A stretch of 64,000 nucleotides of DNA from Clostridium sp. AM30-24 (GCF_003480435.1 NZ_QUJB01000002.1:182122-246121); one strand, 5' to 3'; positions 1 to 8,654 are shown, counted from the first letter of the stretch. A program made the numbers and translations. Notes: generated by a model from the letters alone, not told the origin.

Positions 1-435
1 GAACTGGTGCCGGAATATAAGAAGAATCCGGAGATGGAAATGCCGACAGTGGAGGTAAACGGACAGGAATGTGTGGGGATGATCGAGATTCCGGCGCTGG
101 GACTCAAGCTTCCGGTCATCAGCGAGTGGAGCGACGCGAAGCTCAAGAAAGCCCCCTGCCGGTACAGTGGCTCCGTGTATTTAAAGAACATGATCATTGC
201 CGGACATAATTACCGCACTCATTTTTCCGGCATCAAACGCCTGAATCCAGGCGATTCCGTAGTATTCAAAGATGCGGACGGAAATGTATTTTCCTATGAA
301 GTGGCGGAGATCGAGACGGTTGGCGGTTACGACATCGAAAAGATGGAAGCCGGGGACTGGGATCTGACACTGTTTACCTGCACGAATAAGGGGAAGGCGC
401 GGGCTGCGGTGAGATGCAGGGAGATTGAGGAATAG
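1..435 (+). CDS. Sortase family protein, 3' part only (5' end outside window)
   Basis: The reading frame is already open at base 1, so only the C-terminal part of the protein is present; the GTG at 7 is probably internal. A sortase fold is indicated by the catalytic His in the IIAGHNY motif (about residue 67 counted from that GTG), the catalytic Cys in LFTCT (about residue 125) and an Arg a few residues later. Sortases are membrane-anchored transpeptidases that join surface proteins to the wall or build pili outside the cell. The lack of the long class B insert suggests a class D or E type, but the missing N-terminus prevents firm classing. A terminator follows, so it is the last gene of its operon. 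Confidence 0.85.
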   Translation, partial: ELVPEYKKNPEMEMPTVEVNGQECVGMIEIPALGLKLPVISEWSDAKLKKAPCRYSGSVYLKNMIIAGHNYRTHFSGIKRLNPGDSVVFKDADGNVFSYEVAEIETVGGYDIEKMEAGDWDLTLFTCTNKGKARAAVRCREIEE

Positions 436-490
436 AGAGGAGCATTTTTACTTGAAATGCTCTCAGGGAAACAAAGGGTCTGTGTACGGA

Positions 491-535
491 AACAGGGAAA
501 GTACCTTCGGAGAAGGTGTACTTTCCCTGTTTTTT
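491..535 (+). terminator. Intrinsic terminator after the sortase gene
   Basis: A stem starting AACAGGGAAAGTAC pairs across a short TTC-cgga-GAAG centre with GTACTTTCCCTGTT and runs into a T-tract at 529-535. A smaller hairpin (GAGCATTT/AAATGCTC, 440-462) lies just before it. Confidence 0.85.
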
Positions 536-585
536 GCTGTTACATCTGGAAAAGATGACCGGCGGCAGGTTTTGCAGATCAAATA

Positions 586-1587
586 TTATTTTTTGTAGAA
601 ACAGTTTCCACCAACAATTTTATAGGAAGAATAACTGCCGGTTGAGGCGTGTTTGGCGGCTTTGAAGAAGAGGTAGTCTCCGATATTGTTGGAGCCGGCC
701 AGAGCATCTTTGGTGGCTTTTATGCAGGACTTAGACGGACCTTTTGCCAGGTATTTGTCCAACAGGCCGGAGGTCGCGCCGGGGAACTGGCCGTCGGCGT
801 AGATCACGTCGGAGATCGTTTTGCCCCACTTTTTGGATTTTACACGGTTTACGATGCAGCTTGCCACGGCGAGCTGGTCCTCATAGTGGTCATCGCCAGT
901 CTCCATGGCGACGCAGGCTGCCATCAGGTAGATCTCGTCCTCAGTGGCGGAGATCACATAGGACGGTTCTGCGGAGGTTCCGTTTCCGGATGCGCTCAGC
1001 GCTGCGGACTCTTCCTTTGCGTCGACAGCGGCAGCAGGAACCGGGCCGATGGAGGCATATTTACTGGAAATATAGCCGTTTGTGTCGGCGGAGAGCTGAA
1101 CCTTTGCCCAGCCGTCAGATTCACTTAAGACAGGGAAGGAATCGCCTTCAGCCGCCTGTTTTAAGATTGCGGAATCTGTGGATGGGGTCTCGCGGATATT
1201 TAAGGTCGTTGCGGTGATCTTTGCGGATAAGAGACCGAGCTCTTTTGCTAACGGCTCGATATCTGCTCCAAAGAGCAGATACTTGTCGCTCATCCATCCT
1301 TCAATTTTTCCGGAACGGACCTTCGTCCAGCCATCTTTCTTCTCTAATACGGTTCCGCCCGCTCCACGGTAACACTTTCCGACGATCTCTCCGTCCGTGG
1401 ACGGTTTCGTCCGCATATTTAACGGTTCACTTGTCACATTTGCCACGGCAAGATTGTCGTAGGCGGATGCGGCGAAAGATGGAAGAGCCGGGAATGCGGT
1501 GGAAAGGAACAGGACAGATGCGGCGGCAGCCGCTTTTAAAAGAAGCTTCTTTGAAAAGTCAGGAATCAGATTCTGTAATTTTCTCAT
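586..1587 (-). CDS. Secreted cell wall hydrolase, two SH3b domains plus SleB-type hydrolase
   Basis: Exported peptidoglycan hydrolase of about 333 residues. A basic, Ala-rich signal peptide ends near PSFAAS. Two SH3b repeats follow (roughly 45-105 and 115-175), each with the LNMR/LNIR and W-x-KV pattern, probably for wall binding. The C-terminal 110 residues resemble the SleB/CwlJ hydrolase domain (Hydrolase_2): an AMETGDD segment at the usual catalytic Glu position, then ASCIVNRV and GQFPG. SleB enzymes are lytic transglycosylases acting on cortex or wall; whether this one is sporulation-linked cannot be told. I chose the ATG at 1587 over the one at 1602 because AGGAAA sits six bases before it and lies inside the longer reading. 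Its promoter carries a WalR-like box. Confidence 0.88.
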   Translation of the reverse strand: MRKLQNLIPDFSKKLLLKAAAAASVLFLSTAFPALPSFAASAYDNLAVANVTSEPLNMRTKPSTDGEIVGKCYRGAGGTVLEKKDGWTKVRSGKIEGWMSDKYLLFGADIEPLAKELGLLSAKITATTLNIRETPSTDSAILKQAAEGDSFPVLSESDGWAKVQLSADTNGYISSKYASIGPVPAAAVDAKEESAALSASGNGTSAEPSYVISATEDEIYLMAACVAMETGDDHYEDQLAVASCIVNRVKSKKWGKTISDVIYADGQFPGATSGLLDKYLAKGPSKSCIKATKDALAGSNNIGDYLFFKAAKHASTGSYSSYKIVGGNCFYKK

Positions 1588-1645
1588 GCAAAATTTCCTC
1601 ATATCAGTTGAATATCCCGCTTGTATTACGGGAATTATTTCAAAT

Positions 1646-1696
1646 ATTACAAAATTATTACGAGGAAATTATAGCAAAAATGGAGAAATTTGTCAA
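1646..1696 (-). promoter_or_regulatory. Sigma-A promoter with WalR-like direct repeat for the SleB-type gene
   Basis: On the minus strand TTGACA (1691-1696) and TATAAT (1668-1673) are separated by exactly 17 bases. Directly downstream of the -10 is CGTAAT-N5-TGTAAT (1646-1662), matching the WalR/YycF pattern TGTWAH-N5-TGTWAH except for C as the first base. A further CGTAAT lies 21 bases on (1625-1630). The position suggests control at or after promoter clearance. Regulator identity is inferred. Confidence 0.65.
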
Positions 1697-1697
1697 A

Positions 1698-2012
1698 TCA
1701 GCATTCCCATTGATATTTCCTGAGGTCCACATGCATCGCGTCCTTCAGCTCCACGCCTTCCTGTCGCAGCAGAAATGCCTGTTCCGGCCAGCCGGGGACG
1801 AGGCGGCCGGCGTGGTTTACGACGCGGTGGCAGGGAAAATCTCCGTAGTTTGAGGCGTGGGAGAGGACCCGGGCCACGAGGCGGGAGTTTTTGTCCCTGC
1901 CGATGAGACGGGCGATCTGACCGTAGGTGGCGACGGTTCCCTCGGGAATCTCCTCGACTACGGACAGGACTTCGTATGCGAAATCTTCAGTGAAACGGGC
2001 GGATGCTGCCAT
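1698..2012 (-). CDS. MGMT family protein, single DNA-binding/active-site domain
   Basis: A 104-residue protein made only of the C-terminal domain of O6-alkylguanine-DNA alkyltransferase: helix-turn-helix region (PEGTVATYGQIARLIG) and the active-site motif PCHRVV with Cys61. Alkyltransferase-like (ATL) proteins of similar size carry Trp at this site, whereas here Cys is kept, so direct alkyl transfer from O6-alkylguanine is possible; a damage-flagging role as for ATLs is the alternative. It follows the DUF4317 gene with a one-base gap, suggesting translational coupling, and is the last gene of the leftward operon 4765-1698. The promoter of the next gene begins inside or just after its 3' end. 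Confidence 0.85.
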   Translation of the reverse strand: MAASARFTEDFAYEVLSVVEEIPEGTVATYGQIARLIGRDKNSRLVARVLSHASNYGDFPCHRVVNHAGRLVPGWPEQAFLLRQEGVELKDAMHVDLRKYQWEC

Positions 2013-2013
2013 A

Positions 2014-3159
2014 TTACTGCGTCTCCTTCTGCTCTTCCCACATTTTCACCGGCATGCCGTTGACTTCCACGTTGTCCTCGACCGCTATCACAAGGCAGCG
2101 GCGGCCGCCGATGAACTTCGTTTCTACAAGATCTAACCGATCCGGATTGACCTTGATGTCTACGTCCGGTGTCTTCACGGCAAACTTTCCGGTTCCTGTG
2201 ATGGCCGGGACAAGGATCGCGGTATTTTCTCCGGCAGCTTCCTCGTAGACTTTATCAAAGTGCTCCAGACGTTCCGGCTCCACACCACTCTTTTCGAGAA
2301 GATCCTTTACTTCCGGCTTTGTGAGAGTCAGCGGAACTTCGTCTTCTTTATGCTCCTCCGCAAGCTCCGTAAGGTTTTCGTGGATCTGGCGGACAGTCTC
2401 ATAGTTGCATTCCTCTCCCAGCGTATCGGTCAGGATCTCCTGAAACGCTTCTTTCTGGGACTTAAAGGAGATCGGTGTCGGCGCACCGAGGCAGGCATCA
2501 ATAAATTCAGAGTGGAGCTCCTCCGGGTTTTTTGAGAAATACAGGACGCTGTGAATATCGCTGCTGCGGTCATTAAATGCAGGGAACAGGAATCCGGTCA
2601 TCGGGGTCTGTACCCACCAGTCCCGCGGGCGCTCCTCAATTGCATTGGTCGTTTCATTATAAGAAAGACCGGGCTCGGAGAGCTTTACCGGGCAGATGCA
2701 GCAGAGGATATGGTTGTAGACCTCCTCGGATGCGTCGAACATTTCCTCGTTGTCGGACGCTTTCCCCGGAACATCGTAGGCGCTGTGGATCAGGATGATA
2801 TAGTAGTTTTCTCCGTACTCATAATTTTCGATCACCTTATTATAGAAGCTATCCACAGTCTCATCGTCAGCGAGCTTTTCATCACGGAGTTTCATGAGAA
2901 GCTCGTGGGCGCTGTCCGGACCTTCGTCGTGGATCGAGTACTCCAGATTATGGAGATTTTTTCCGATTCCCCCGGAGAGAGCTTTCTTGAAGATCTCGTA
3001 GTATTTAAAGATCTCCTCCTCGGACAGGGCGAAGAACGCCTCCTTTAAGGTCGTTTTGATCTGCTTTTCGGCATCAACGTAGCATCCGCAGATGCGGGTG
3101 ATGGCGTTGTTGTCCTTCTTAAATTGTTTCTTTATTTCTGAAATTTCACGTTTATTCAT
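2014..3159 (-). CDS. DUF4317 family protein, function unknown
   Basis: About 381 residues starting MNKREISEIKKQFKK, with the DUF4317 signature ITRICGCYVDAEK close to the N-terminus. No signal peptide or membrane segment is apparent and the protein is acidic, so it is probably cytoplasmic. The family is typical of Clostridia and has no established function. The longer reading upstream was rejected because AAAGGA stands eight bases before the ATG at 3159. It is transcribed with the MGMT-like gene downstream; the Nudix and MBL genes lie upstream on the same strand after a gap of about 195 bases in which I see no other gene. Confidence 0.85.
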   Translation of the reverse strand: MNKREISEIKKQFKKDNNAITRICGCYVDAEKQIKTTLKEAFFALSEEEIFKYYEIFKKALSGGIGKNLHNLEYSIHDEGPDSAHELLMKLRDEKLADDETVDSFYNKVIENYEYGENYYIILIHSAYDVPGKASDNEEMFDASEEVYNHILCCICPVKLSEPGLSYNETTNAIEERPRDWWVQTPMTGFLFPAFNDRSSDIHSVLYFSKNPEELHSEFIDACLGAPTPISFKSQKEAFQEILTDTLGEECNYETVRQIHENLTELAEEHKEDEVPLTLTKPEVKDLLEKSGVEPERLEHFDKVYEEAAGENTAILVPAITGTGKFAVKTPDVDIKVNPDRLDLVETKFIGGRRCLVIAVEDNVEVNGMPVKMWEEQKETQ

Positions 3160-3353
3160 AATATGTATCCTTTTCAAACAAATTCCAGTCATAAAGGATC
3201 TTACGTTTCGCTGTAAATGCAATGGAAGATGAAAGTATGGCTGGAGAAAAAATCATTGATGATCGATAGATCCTGATTGACAGCGATGTGCATCTGTTGT
3301 GCCGCGCACAGGAGAATGAAAGGCAGCTGGCAAACAAATAGCTATGAAGACAT

Positions 3354-3902
3354 CTACTTATTTAATAGCTTCTCCGCATAATACATTGCAGCCACATGAA
3401 CCGCCTGTACAAGCCCGCCGTTTGTCATCAGCTTTTTCGTTTCCTCGGCGGACATCACGACGATCTCCAGATCCTCGGTGGCATCGAGATGCTGTCCGCT
3501 GACCCTCTTACAGTCTGTGATCAGATAACAGTGGGCGAAATTGCTGATACACGCCGCGTTTGGCGCGACCTTGCAGAGAAATACCGGCTCGCTTCCGGCA
3601 TAGCCGGTCTCCTCGAAGAGTTCCCTCGCAGCCCCGGCTGCGGGATCCGCATCTGTCGGCTCCATGCATCCGGCAGGAAGCTCCAAAAGGATCTGTCGCG
3701 TTCCATGGCGGTACTGGCGCACGAAAATAAAGTCCCCGTCAACGGTGACAGCGACCACGACAACAAAGTCCGGCACATCATTTACATAAAATGGAGAGAT
3801 CTTCGTGCCGTCCGGCAGCGCACAGTCGTCGGCGTGAAGATCGATCCAGCGGTCCTTTATGATCGTTTTGGATCCGTTGCAGATCCACGGTTTAATCGAC
3901 AT
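3354..3902 (-). CDS. Nudix hydrolase, ADP-ribose pyrophosphatase type
   Basis: A 182-residue Nudix protein. The core FVRQYRHGTRQ...LELPAG followed by a Nudix box (about residues 78-101, ending REL-FEETGY) resembles ADP-ribose pyrophosphatases, which split ADP-ribose to AMP and ribose 5-phosphate. The REUxEExGU half of the box is intact. Between the first Gly and RE there is one residue more than in the consensus, and the position of the first conserved Glu reads Asp-Ala, so catalysis could be altered. The ATG at 3902 has GGAGG eight bases upstream. It lies 53 bases after the MBL hydrolase gene and is probably cotranscribed with it. Confidence 0.88.
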   Translation of the reverse strand: MSIKPWICNGSKTIIKDRWIDLHADDCALPDGTKISPFYVNDVPDFVVVVAVTVDGDFIFVRQYRHGTRQILLELPAGCMEPTDADPAAGAARELFEETGYAGSEPVFLCKVAPNAACISNFAHCYLITDCKRVSGQHLDATEDLEIVVMSAEETKKLMTNGGLVQAVHVAAMYYAEKLLNK

Positions 3903-3955
3903 AACCTTTTCCTCCTAAATCAGGACAAATATAACCTAAAATCCAGTCAGCCTCA

Positions 3956-4765
3956 TTATAATGCGATTAAGCTCTCATCATCCGGTACATAAATATTTCC
4001 ACTGTAATAGCGCTTTCCCTCGCTCTTGTAAAGCCGTTCACGTCCGGCTATATTGCTGTCCTCCGTGTGCCAGAGAACGAGATTCGGGATTCCGAGGGAT
4101 TCTGCCAGCTCGCAGGCATCCTTCACGGTGCTGTGGTGCTTTTCATACGGCTTCCAGATATCCCGCTCCGCATAGAGACAGAACGCCTCGTGGAGGAGCC
4201 AGTCGCTGCCGCGGACATACTTCTCGCAGACCGGATTGTACGGTTCATCTCCGGCGCATGTGAGCTTTCTTCCATTATTCAATGTCAGCGTGAATCCAAA
4301 CTGCTTTAACTTCGTGGAATGGATATCAAAGAATGTCACATCATAGCTCAAAATACGGCGTGTTTCGCCGTCCTTCACTTCTTCCAGATGGATTCTGTCG
4401 CCGATCATGTTGTAAAACTTATCCTGGATCGTCAGGCGGCAGAGGGTCCGGATCGTTTCAATAAGCTCTGCATGGCAGTAAATATAAGCATCTCCGTCAT
4501 ACTGATCCTTTTTCATCTTTGTGGCGATCATGCGGACCATCCAGACGATGCCTAAGACATGGTCCGTGTGGGCGTGGGTCACAAAAATGTGATGGATGTG
4601 TTCAATGGGAACCTGCATGTTATCCAGAATCTTTAAGATCCCGTTTCCACCGCCGGCATCCACCATGAAATATTCATCTCCGTCTCTTAATGCGAAACAT
4701 GTATTATAAAGATTGGTGACCGTTGCGTTTCCGGTCCCAAAAACATAGAGAAGTTCGCTGTTCAT
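3956..4765 (-). CDS. MBL-fold metallohydrolase, RNase Z-like
   Basis: A 269-residue metallo-beta-lactamase fold protein. The metal-binding motif THAHTDH lies at residues 63-69; later ligands are suggested by CAGDEP and by a histidine in VLWHTED near the C-terminus. The overall plan (N-terminal FGTGNA loop, HxHxDH, late His) resembles RNase Z and related phosphodiesterases, but the RNase Z exosite arm is not evident, so the substrate is open. It appears to be first in a leftward operon with the Nudix gene. A palindromic repeat stands in its upstream region. Confidence 0.8.
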   Translation of the reverse strand: MNSELLYVFGTGNATVTNLYNTCFALRDGDEYFMVDAGGGNGILKILDNMQVPIEHIHHIFVTHAHTDHVLGIVWMVRMIATKMKKDQYDGDAYIYCHAELIETIRTLCRLTIQDKFYNMIGDRIHLEEVKDGETRRILSYDVTFFDIHSTKLKQFGFTLTLNNGRKLTCAGDEPYNPVCEKYVRGSDWLLHEAFCLYAERDIWKPYEKHHSTVKDACELAESLGIPNLVLWHTEDSNIAGRERLYKSEGKRYYSGNIYVPDDESLIAL

Positions 4766-4815
4766 AAGAAAAATCTCCCTCCTGAAGTGTACTTTGACTG
4801 CACAGGATCTGCGCT

Positions 4816-4871
4816 GTTACTGTACACGGGTAGGAATTTTCTGAATTGAAAATTCCGTACAATACAGTAAC
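4816..4871. repeat. Palindromic repeat, family B copy 1
   Basis: A 56-base inverted repeat with outer arms GTTACTGTA/TACAGTAAC and inner arms GGAATTTTC/GAAAATTCC. The 32-base core at 4828-4859 recurs in opposite orientation at 17367-17398 with one mismatch. It lies in the intergenic stretch between the divergent MBL and fbp genes. Confidence 0.8.
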
Positions 4872-5150
4872 TCTGCGTCAGGGGCCCTGTGGTATGGATT
4901 CTCTGGTTGAGTTTTGAATATGAATATGTTACTATAAAATAAATGGAAAAGCAATTCCCAGGCGGTTAAATTTTTAACCGGCGAGGTGGAAGAATCCCGC
5001 AGAAATCCGGCAAAATGCAGGAAATACGAAGCATCGGAAAATTCCGCTGCAGCGCGCGCATCGGATGAACTGCAACGGAAAAACGGGACAGGGAACGGCA
5101 GGAAAAAATTTATACGCGCCTGGAAAAACGCAGGGAGGAAAATAACGATA

Positions 5151-7088
5151 ATGAGAGATTTGGACTACCTGAAGCTGCTTGCAAAAGAGTATCCGACAGT
5201 GAAAGCGGCATCCAGTGAGATCATCAACCTGATGGCGATCCGGGGACTTCCGAAAGGAACCGAGTATTTCTTCAGTGACCTGCACGGCGAATACGAAGCA
5301 TTTATCCATCTGCTTCGCAGCGCCTCCGGTATTATCCGTGAAAAAATATCGGAGACCTTCGGCTACGTGATTTCGGACGACGAGGAGATTGCTCTGGCGA
5401 ACCTGATCTACTATCCGGAACGGAATATCCGCCGGATCCAGAAAGAGGGAAAATATACAGAAGACTGGCAGAGGATCACGATCTACCGTCTGGTGCGCAT
5501 CTGTAAAGAGGTTTCCTCGAAATTTACAAGATCGAAAGTGCGTAAAAAAATGCCTCCGGCATTCGCGTATATCATCGATGAGCTTCTGCATGTGGACTAC
5601 AACGATGATAATAAGAAGGTGTACTACGATGAGATCATCCACTCCATCATCGATATCGGGATGGGAGATGAATTTATTAAGGCGCTGTGCAACCTGATCC
5701 AGAACCTGACTGTGGACAGTCTGCACATTATCGGCGATATCTTTGATCGTGGACCGCGTGCGGATATCATCATGGACGAGCTGATGCACTTCCACGATGT
5801 GGATATCCAGTGGGGCAACCACGATATCTCCTGGATGGGCGCAGCTACCGGCAACCTTGCCTGCATCTGTACCGTTCTGAGGATCGCGATCCGCTATAAT
5901 GGCTTTGATGTCCTCGAGGATGGATACGGGATTAACCTCCGCCAGTTGTCTATGTTTGCAGCGAGGGTTTATAAGGATGATCCGTGCGAGCGCTTCCTTC
6001 CGAAAATTCTCGATGAGAACATTTATGATGCCGTAGATCCGGGACTTGCAGCGAAGATGCACAAGGCGATCGCGGTGATCCAGTTCAAGCTGGAGGGACA
6101 GACGATCAAACGTCACCCGGATTACCAGATCAACGACAGGATCCATCTGGAACACATCGACTTCGCAAAGGGAACCGTAAAGATCCATGGCAAGGATTAC
6201 AAGATGCTGGATATGAATTTCCCGACGATCGATCCGAAGGATCCGCTGAAGCTTACGAAGGAAGAGCAGGAGCTGATCAACAACCTTGCCCTGTCCTTCC
6301 AGCACAGCAAGACGCTTCATCGCCATATCCGCTTTATTTATTCTCACGGCGCGATGTATAAACGGTGCAATTCGAACCTTCTGTACCACGGATGTATTCC
6401 GATGAAGGAAGACGGATCCTTTGAGGAGCTGAAGCTTAAGGGAATCATTTATTCCGGAAAACGCCTTCTCGATTACATCGAGGATGCAGTGAAGATGGCA
6501 TACTTCCTTCCGGATGATGATCCGACGAAGGACTGGTATCGCGATTTTATGTGGTATTTGTGGTGTGGACCGAAGTCCCCGGTATACGGAAAAGACAATA
6601 TGGCAACCTTTGAGAATTATTTTGTCGCAGATAAGGCAGCGGCAAAAGAAAATATGAATCCGTATTATAAACTGAGTGAAAAAGAGGAATTCTGTAATAA
6701 GATCCTCAAGGAATTCGGCCTTCCGGTGGAAGGTTCCCACATTATCAACGGACATGTTCCGGTGAAATTAAAGGATGGCGAGAGTCCGATCAAGGGCAAC
6801 GGAAAGCTCTTCGTGATCGATGGCGGTCTTTCCAAGTCCTACCAGCCGAAGACGGGAATCGCGGGCTATACCCTGATCTTCAATTCCCACCATCTGGCGC
6901 TGGCGGAACATAAACCATTTGATCGGAACCATGAGAATACACCGAAGGTTACGATCGTAGAGAAAATGAAAAAGCGTGTGATGGTGGCGGACACGGATAC
7001 CGGAAAGGAGCTTGCGGCAAAGATCGCGGACCTCAAGGAGCTCGTGGCGGCCTACCGCGGCGGCATCATTAAAGAAAAACTGGAGTAA
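5151..7088 (+). CDS. fbp: Class III fructose-1,6-bisphosphatase
   Basis: Firmicutes-type fructose-1,6-bisphosphatase of about 645 residues, catalysing the gluconeogenic step to fructose 6-phosphate in the cytoplasm. It is unrelated to class I enzymes and built on a metallophosphoesterase core: FFSDLHGEYEAF near residue 45, IIGDIFDRGPRAD, then WGNHDISWMG, and a late NGHVPVK histidine motif. Length and layout match the family. The open frame reaches back to a GTG at 4986, but that extension is unlike the family N-terminus; the ATG at 5151 after AGGGAGG (about 12 bases upstream) gives the expected start. The HAAS membrane protein gene follows five bases after the stop. Confidence 0.93.
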   Translation: MRDLDYLKLLAKEYPTVKAASSEIINLMAIRGLPKGTEYFFSDLHGEYEAFIHLLRSASGIIREKISETFGYVISDDEEIALANLIYYPERNIRRIQKEGKYTEDWQRITIYRLVRICKEVSSKFTRSKVRKKMPPAFAYIIDELLHVDYNDDNKKVYYDEIIHSIIDIGMGDEFIKALCNLIQNLTVDSLHIIGDIFDRGPRADIIMDELMHFHDVDIQWGNHDISWMGAATGNLACICTVLRIAIRYNGFDVLEDGYGINLRQLSMFAARVYKDDPCERFLPKILDENIYDAVDPGLAAKMHKAIAVIQFKLEGQTIKRHPDYQINDRIHLEHIDFAKGTVKIHGKDYKMLDMNFPTIDPKDPLKLTKEEQELINNLALSFQHSKTLHRHIRFIYSHGAMYKRCNSNLLYHGCIPMKEDGSFEELKLKGIIYSGKRLLDYIEDAVKMAYFLPDDDPTKDWYRDFMWYLWCGPKSPVYGKDNMATFENYFVADKAAAKENMNPYYKLSEKEEFCNKILKEFGLPVEGSHIINGHVPVKLKDGESPIKGNGKLFVIDGGLSKSYQPKTGIAGYTLIFNSHHLALAEHKPFDRNHENTPKVTIVEKMKKRVMVADTDTGKELAAKIADLKELVAAYRGGIIKEKLE

Positions 7089-7093
7089 AATGC

Positions 7094-7588
7094 ATGAACA
7101 AGGACGAATTTTTAAGACGTCTGGAGGAAGCACTTTCGGGTGAAGTTCCGGCGTCGGTCATCCGTGATAACCTGAACTATTACGCGGATTATCTTTCCCA
7201 GGAACTGGGAAAAGGCCGTACCATGGATGAAATTATTGAGGAGATCGGTGAGCCGAATATCGTGGCCCGCACGATCATTGATTCCGCTGAGGCGGCGGGG
7301 GAGACCGGAGACGGTTATGGAAGTTTTGAGGACGCGTCCCCGCGGGACGATGACAGAAGAAGCACTTACAGCCAAGGAAGTTATCAGAACGGCTCCGCGC
7401 CGAATATCCATTATTTCGATCTGAATAAGTGGTACTGGAAATTGGCCCTTGTTGTGATCCTGTTTCTTGTGATCTCCGTAGTGTTCAGCATTATGGGCGG
7501 CGTGTTCTATCTCCTGATCCGGTTCTCAGGACCGATCCTGATGTGCCTGATCATTTACTGGATCGTTAAGAATTTCCGGGGTAGATAG
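7094..7588 (+). CDS. HAAS/DUF1700-type membrane protein
   Basis: 164 residues. The N-terminal 65 residues (FLRRLEEALSG...ADYLSQELGKGRTMDEIIEEIGEP) match the HAAS helical domain found in DUF1700 proteins, often partnered with PadR-type regulators. A Gly/Ser/Asp-rich linker follows and then two closely spaced hydrophobic segments (about 115-160), so the HAAS domain should face the cytoplasm. No PadR gene is adjacent here. It is probably cotranscribed with fbp and is followed by a terminator at 7759. Confidence 0.75.
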   Translation: MNKDEFLRRLEEALSGEVPASVIRDNLNYYADYLSQELGKGRTMDEIIEEIGEPNIVARTIIDSAEAAGETGDGYGSFEDASPRDDDRRSTYSQGSYQNGSAPNIHYFDLNKWYWKLALVVILFLVISVVFSIMGGVFYLLIRFSGPILMCLIIYWIVKNFRGR

Positions 7589-7758
7589 CAAAGTAAATAT
7601 AATGAACAGGCAGTCGGAGCTGTGAGCTGCAGATGCAGGCACGGAAAACGGCGGACCGATTCATGAATTTAAAGCCGGAAATGTCTGAAAAGCCTTGATT
7701 TTACTGAAAGAATCAACAGATTACAGGATGTTACAATTGAAATAAGTTATGTAAACAG

Positions 7759-7792
7759 ATGCGGCGTTCTCTTTTGGGAGCGCCGCATTTTT
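7759..7792 (+). terminator. Intrinsic terminator in the 366-base gap after the HAAS gene
   Basis: ATGCGGCG (7759-7766) pairs with CGCCGCAT (7781-7788) and is followed by T residues to 7792. The part of the gap from 7589 to 7758 shows no convincing gene or structured element. Confidence 0.85.
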
Positions 7793-7852
7793 GCCACAAA
7801 ACTGGTGATTTTCGCCTAAATTATTAAGAGTTTATGAATTCCTTTGTTTTTA

Positions 7853-7916
7853 TTGACAAAAGAGGCCACAGGAAATATAATTTGTTTGTAACAAAACGTA
7901 ACATATTTGTAACAAA
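7853..7916 (+). promoter_or_regulatory. Sigma-A promoter with WalR-like repeats for the NlpC/P60 gene
   Basis: TTGACA (7853-7858) and TATAAT (7876-7881) with a 17-base spacer. Just downstream the 11-mer TTTGTAACAAA occurs twice (7885 and 7906, 21 bases apart). Within this stretch CGTAAC-N5-TGTAAC (7897-7913) fits the WalR pattern except for its first base, the same deviation as at the SleB-type gene. WalR control of NlpC/P60 hydrolases is known in Bacillus; here it is inferred. Confidence 0.65.
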
Positions 7917-7955
7917 CCTTACAAACTATGAAAGCTTTAAAATAAGAGGATTTCA

Positions 7956-8654
7956 ATGACAAATAAACTTTTCAGAACTTTAAAGATCACCTGTTTATGT
8001 ATGGCTTTAACCGCAGCGCTTCCGATCGTTTCCTTCGCGGATGAGCAGACTGCAGTGAATGAAAATAAAAAAGTAGTAACGATCATCCACCTCGATGAAA
8101 ACGGAAATCCGTTAGAAGAGGACAAGCAGACAGAGACAACGACAGAGAGTTCTGAAGAGAATACCGATACAGCTTCCAAAGAGAAAAACACAGACGATAC
8201 TGCAGCTGACAGTGCAGAGGCAGAAGAAGCAGATGAGGAAAATGCAGATGACGAGGAAGTATTAGAGGCAGAGGTCGATGTTGAGGATGACCTCCGCTCC
8301 GAGATTGTTACATATGCACTTCAGTTTGTAGGAAACCGTTACAAATACGGTGGAACAAATCCGAATACCGGTGTTGACTGTTCCGGATTTACTTCCTATG
8401 TAATGCGTCACGCAGCAGGCGTAGAGCTCCCGCATTCTTCCGGCGGACAGTCCCGTATGGGTCGTGTGGTAAGCAGCTCCGAGATGCGCCCGGGTGATAT
8501 TATCAGCTACGGTTCCGGAAAGAGAATCAACCATGTTGCTCTTTATATTGGAAATGGACAGATCGTACATGCCTCCACAGAGAAGACCGGAATCAAGGTT
8601 TCCAGATGGAACTACCGTACACCGGTCCGGATCGTAAACGTACTTGGCGACTAA
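7956..8654 (+). CDS. Secreted NlpC/P60 peptidoglycan endopeptidase
   Basis: 232 residues. The signal peptide ends near VSFADE. Residues 50-113 form a strongly acidic Glu/Asp/Thr linker, and 114-232 are an NlpC/P60 domain with Cys142 in VDCSGF, His193 in INHVALYIG and His205 in IVHAS as catalytic residues. The enzyme should cut D-Glu-diaminopimelate (or cognate) peptide bonds in peptidoglycan stems outside the cell. No wall-binding domain is present; the acidic linker may replace one. AGAGGA lies five bases before the ATG. It is a single-gene unit with its own promoter and a terminator at 8687. Confidence 0.92.
   Translation: MTNKLFRTLKITCLCMALTAALPIVSFADEQTAVNENKKVVTIIHLDENGNPLEEDKQTETTTESSEENTDTASKEKNTDDTAADSAEAEEADEENADDEEVLEAEVDVEDDLRSEIVTYALQFVGNRYKYGGTNPNTGVDCSGFTSYVMRHAAGVELPHSSGGQSRMGRVVSSSEMRPGDIISYGSGKRINHVALYIGNGQIVHASTEKTGIKVSRWNYRTPVRIVNVLGD

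Noticed and set aside
649..1217. Two plus-strand frames opposite the SleB-type gene
   Set aside because: Antisense shadows; the minus-strand gene has signal peptide, SH3 and hydrolase motifs.
3160..3337. 61-codon minus-strand frame upstream of the DUF4317 gene
   Set aside because: Overlaps the ribosome site of DUF4317, no start signals, Cys/Ser-rich random composition.
4974..6755. 593-codon frame on the minus strand opposite fbp
   Set aside because: It is the antisense shadow of a highly recognisable fbp gene; no ribosome site and an implausible composition.
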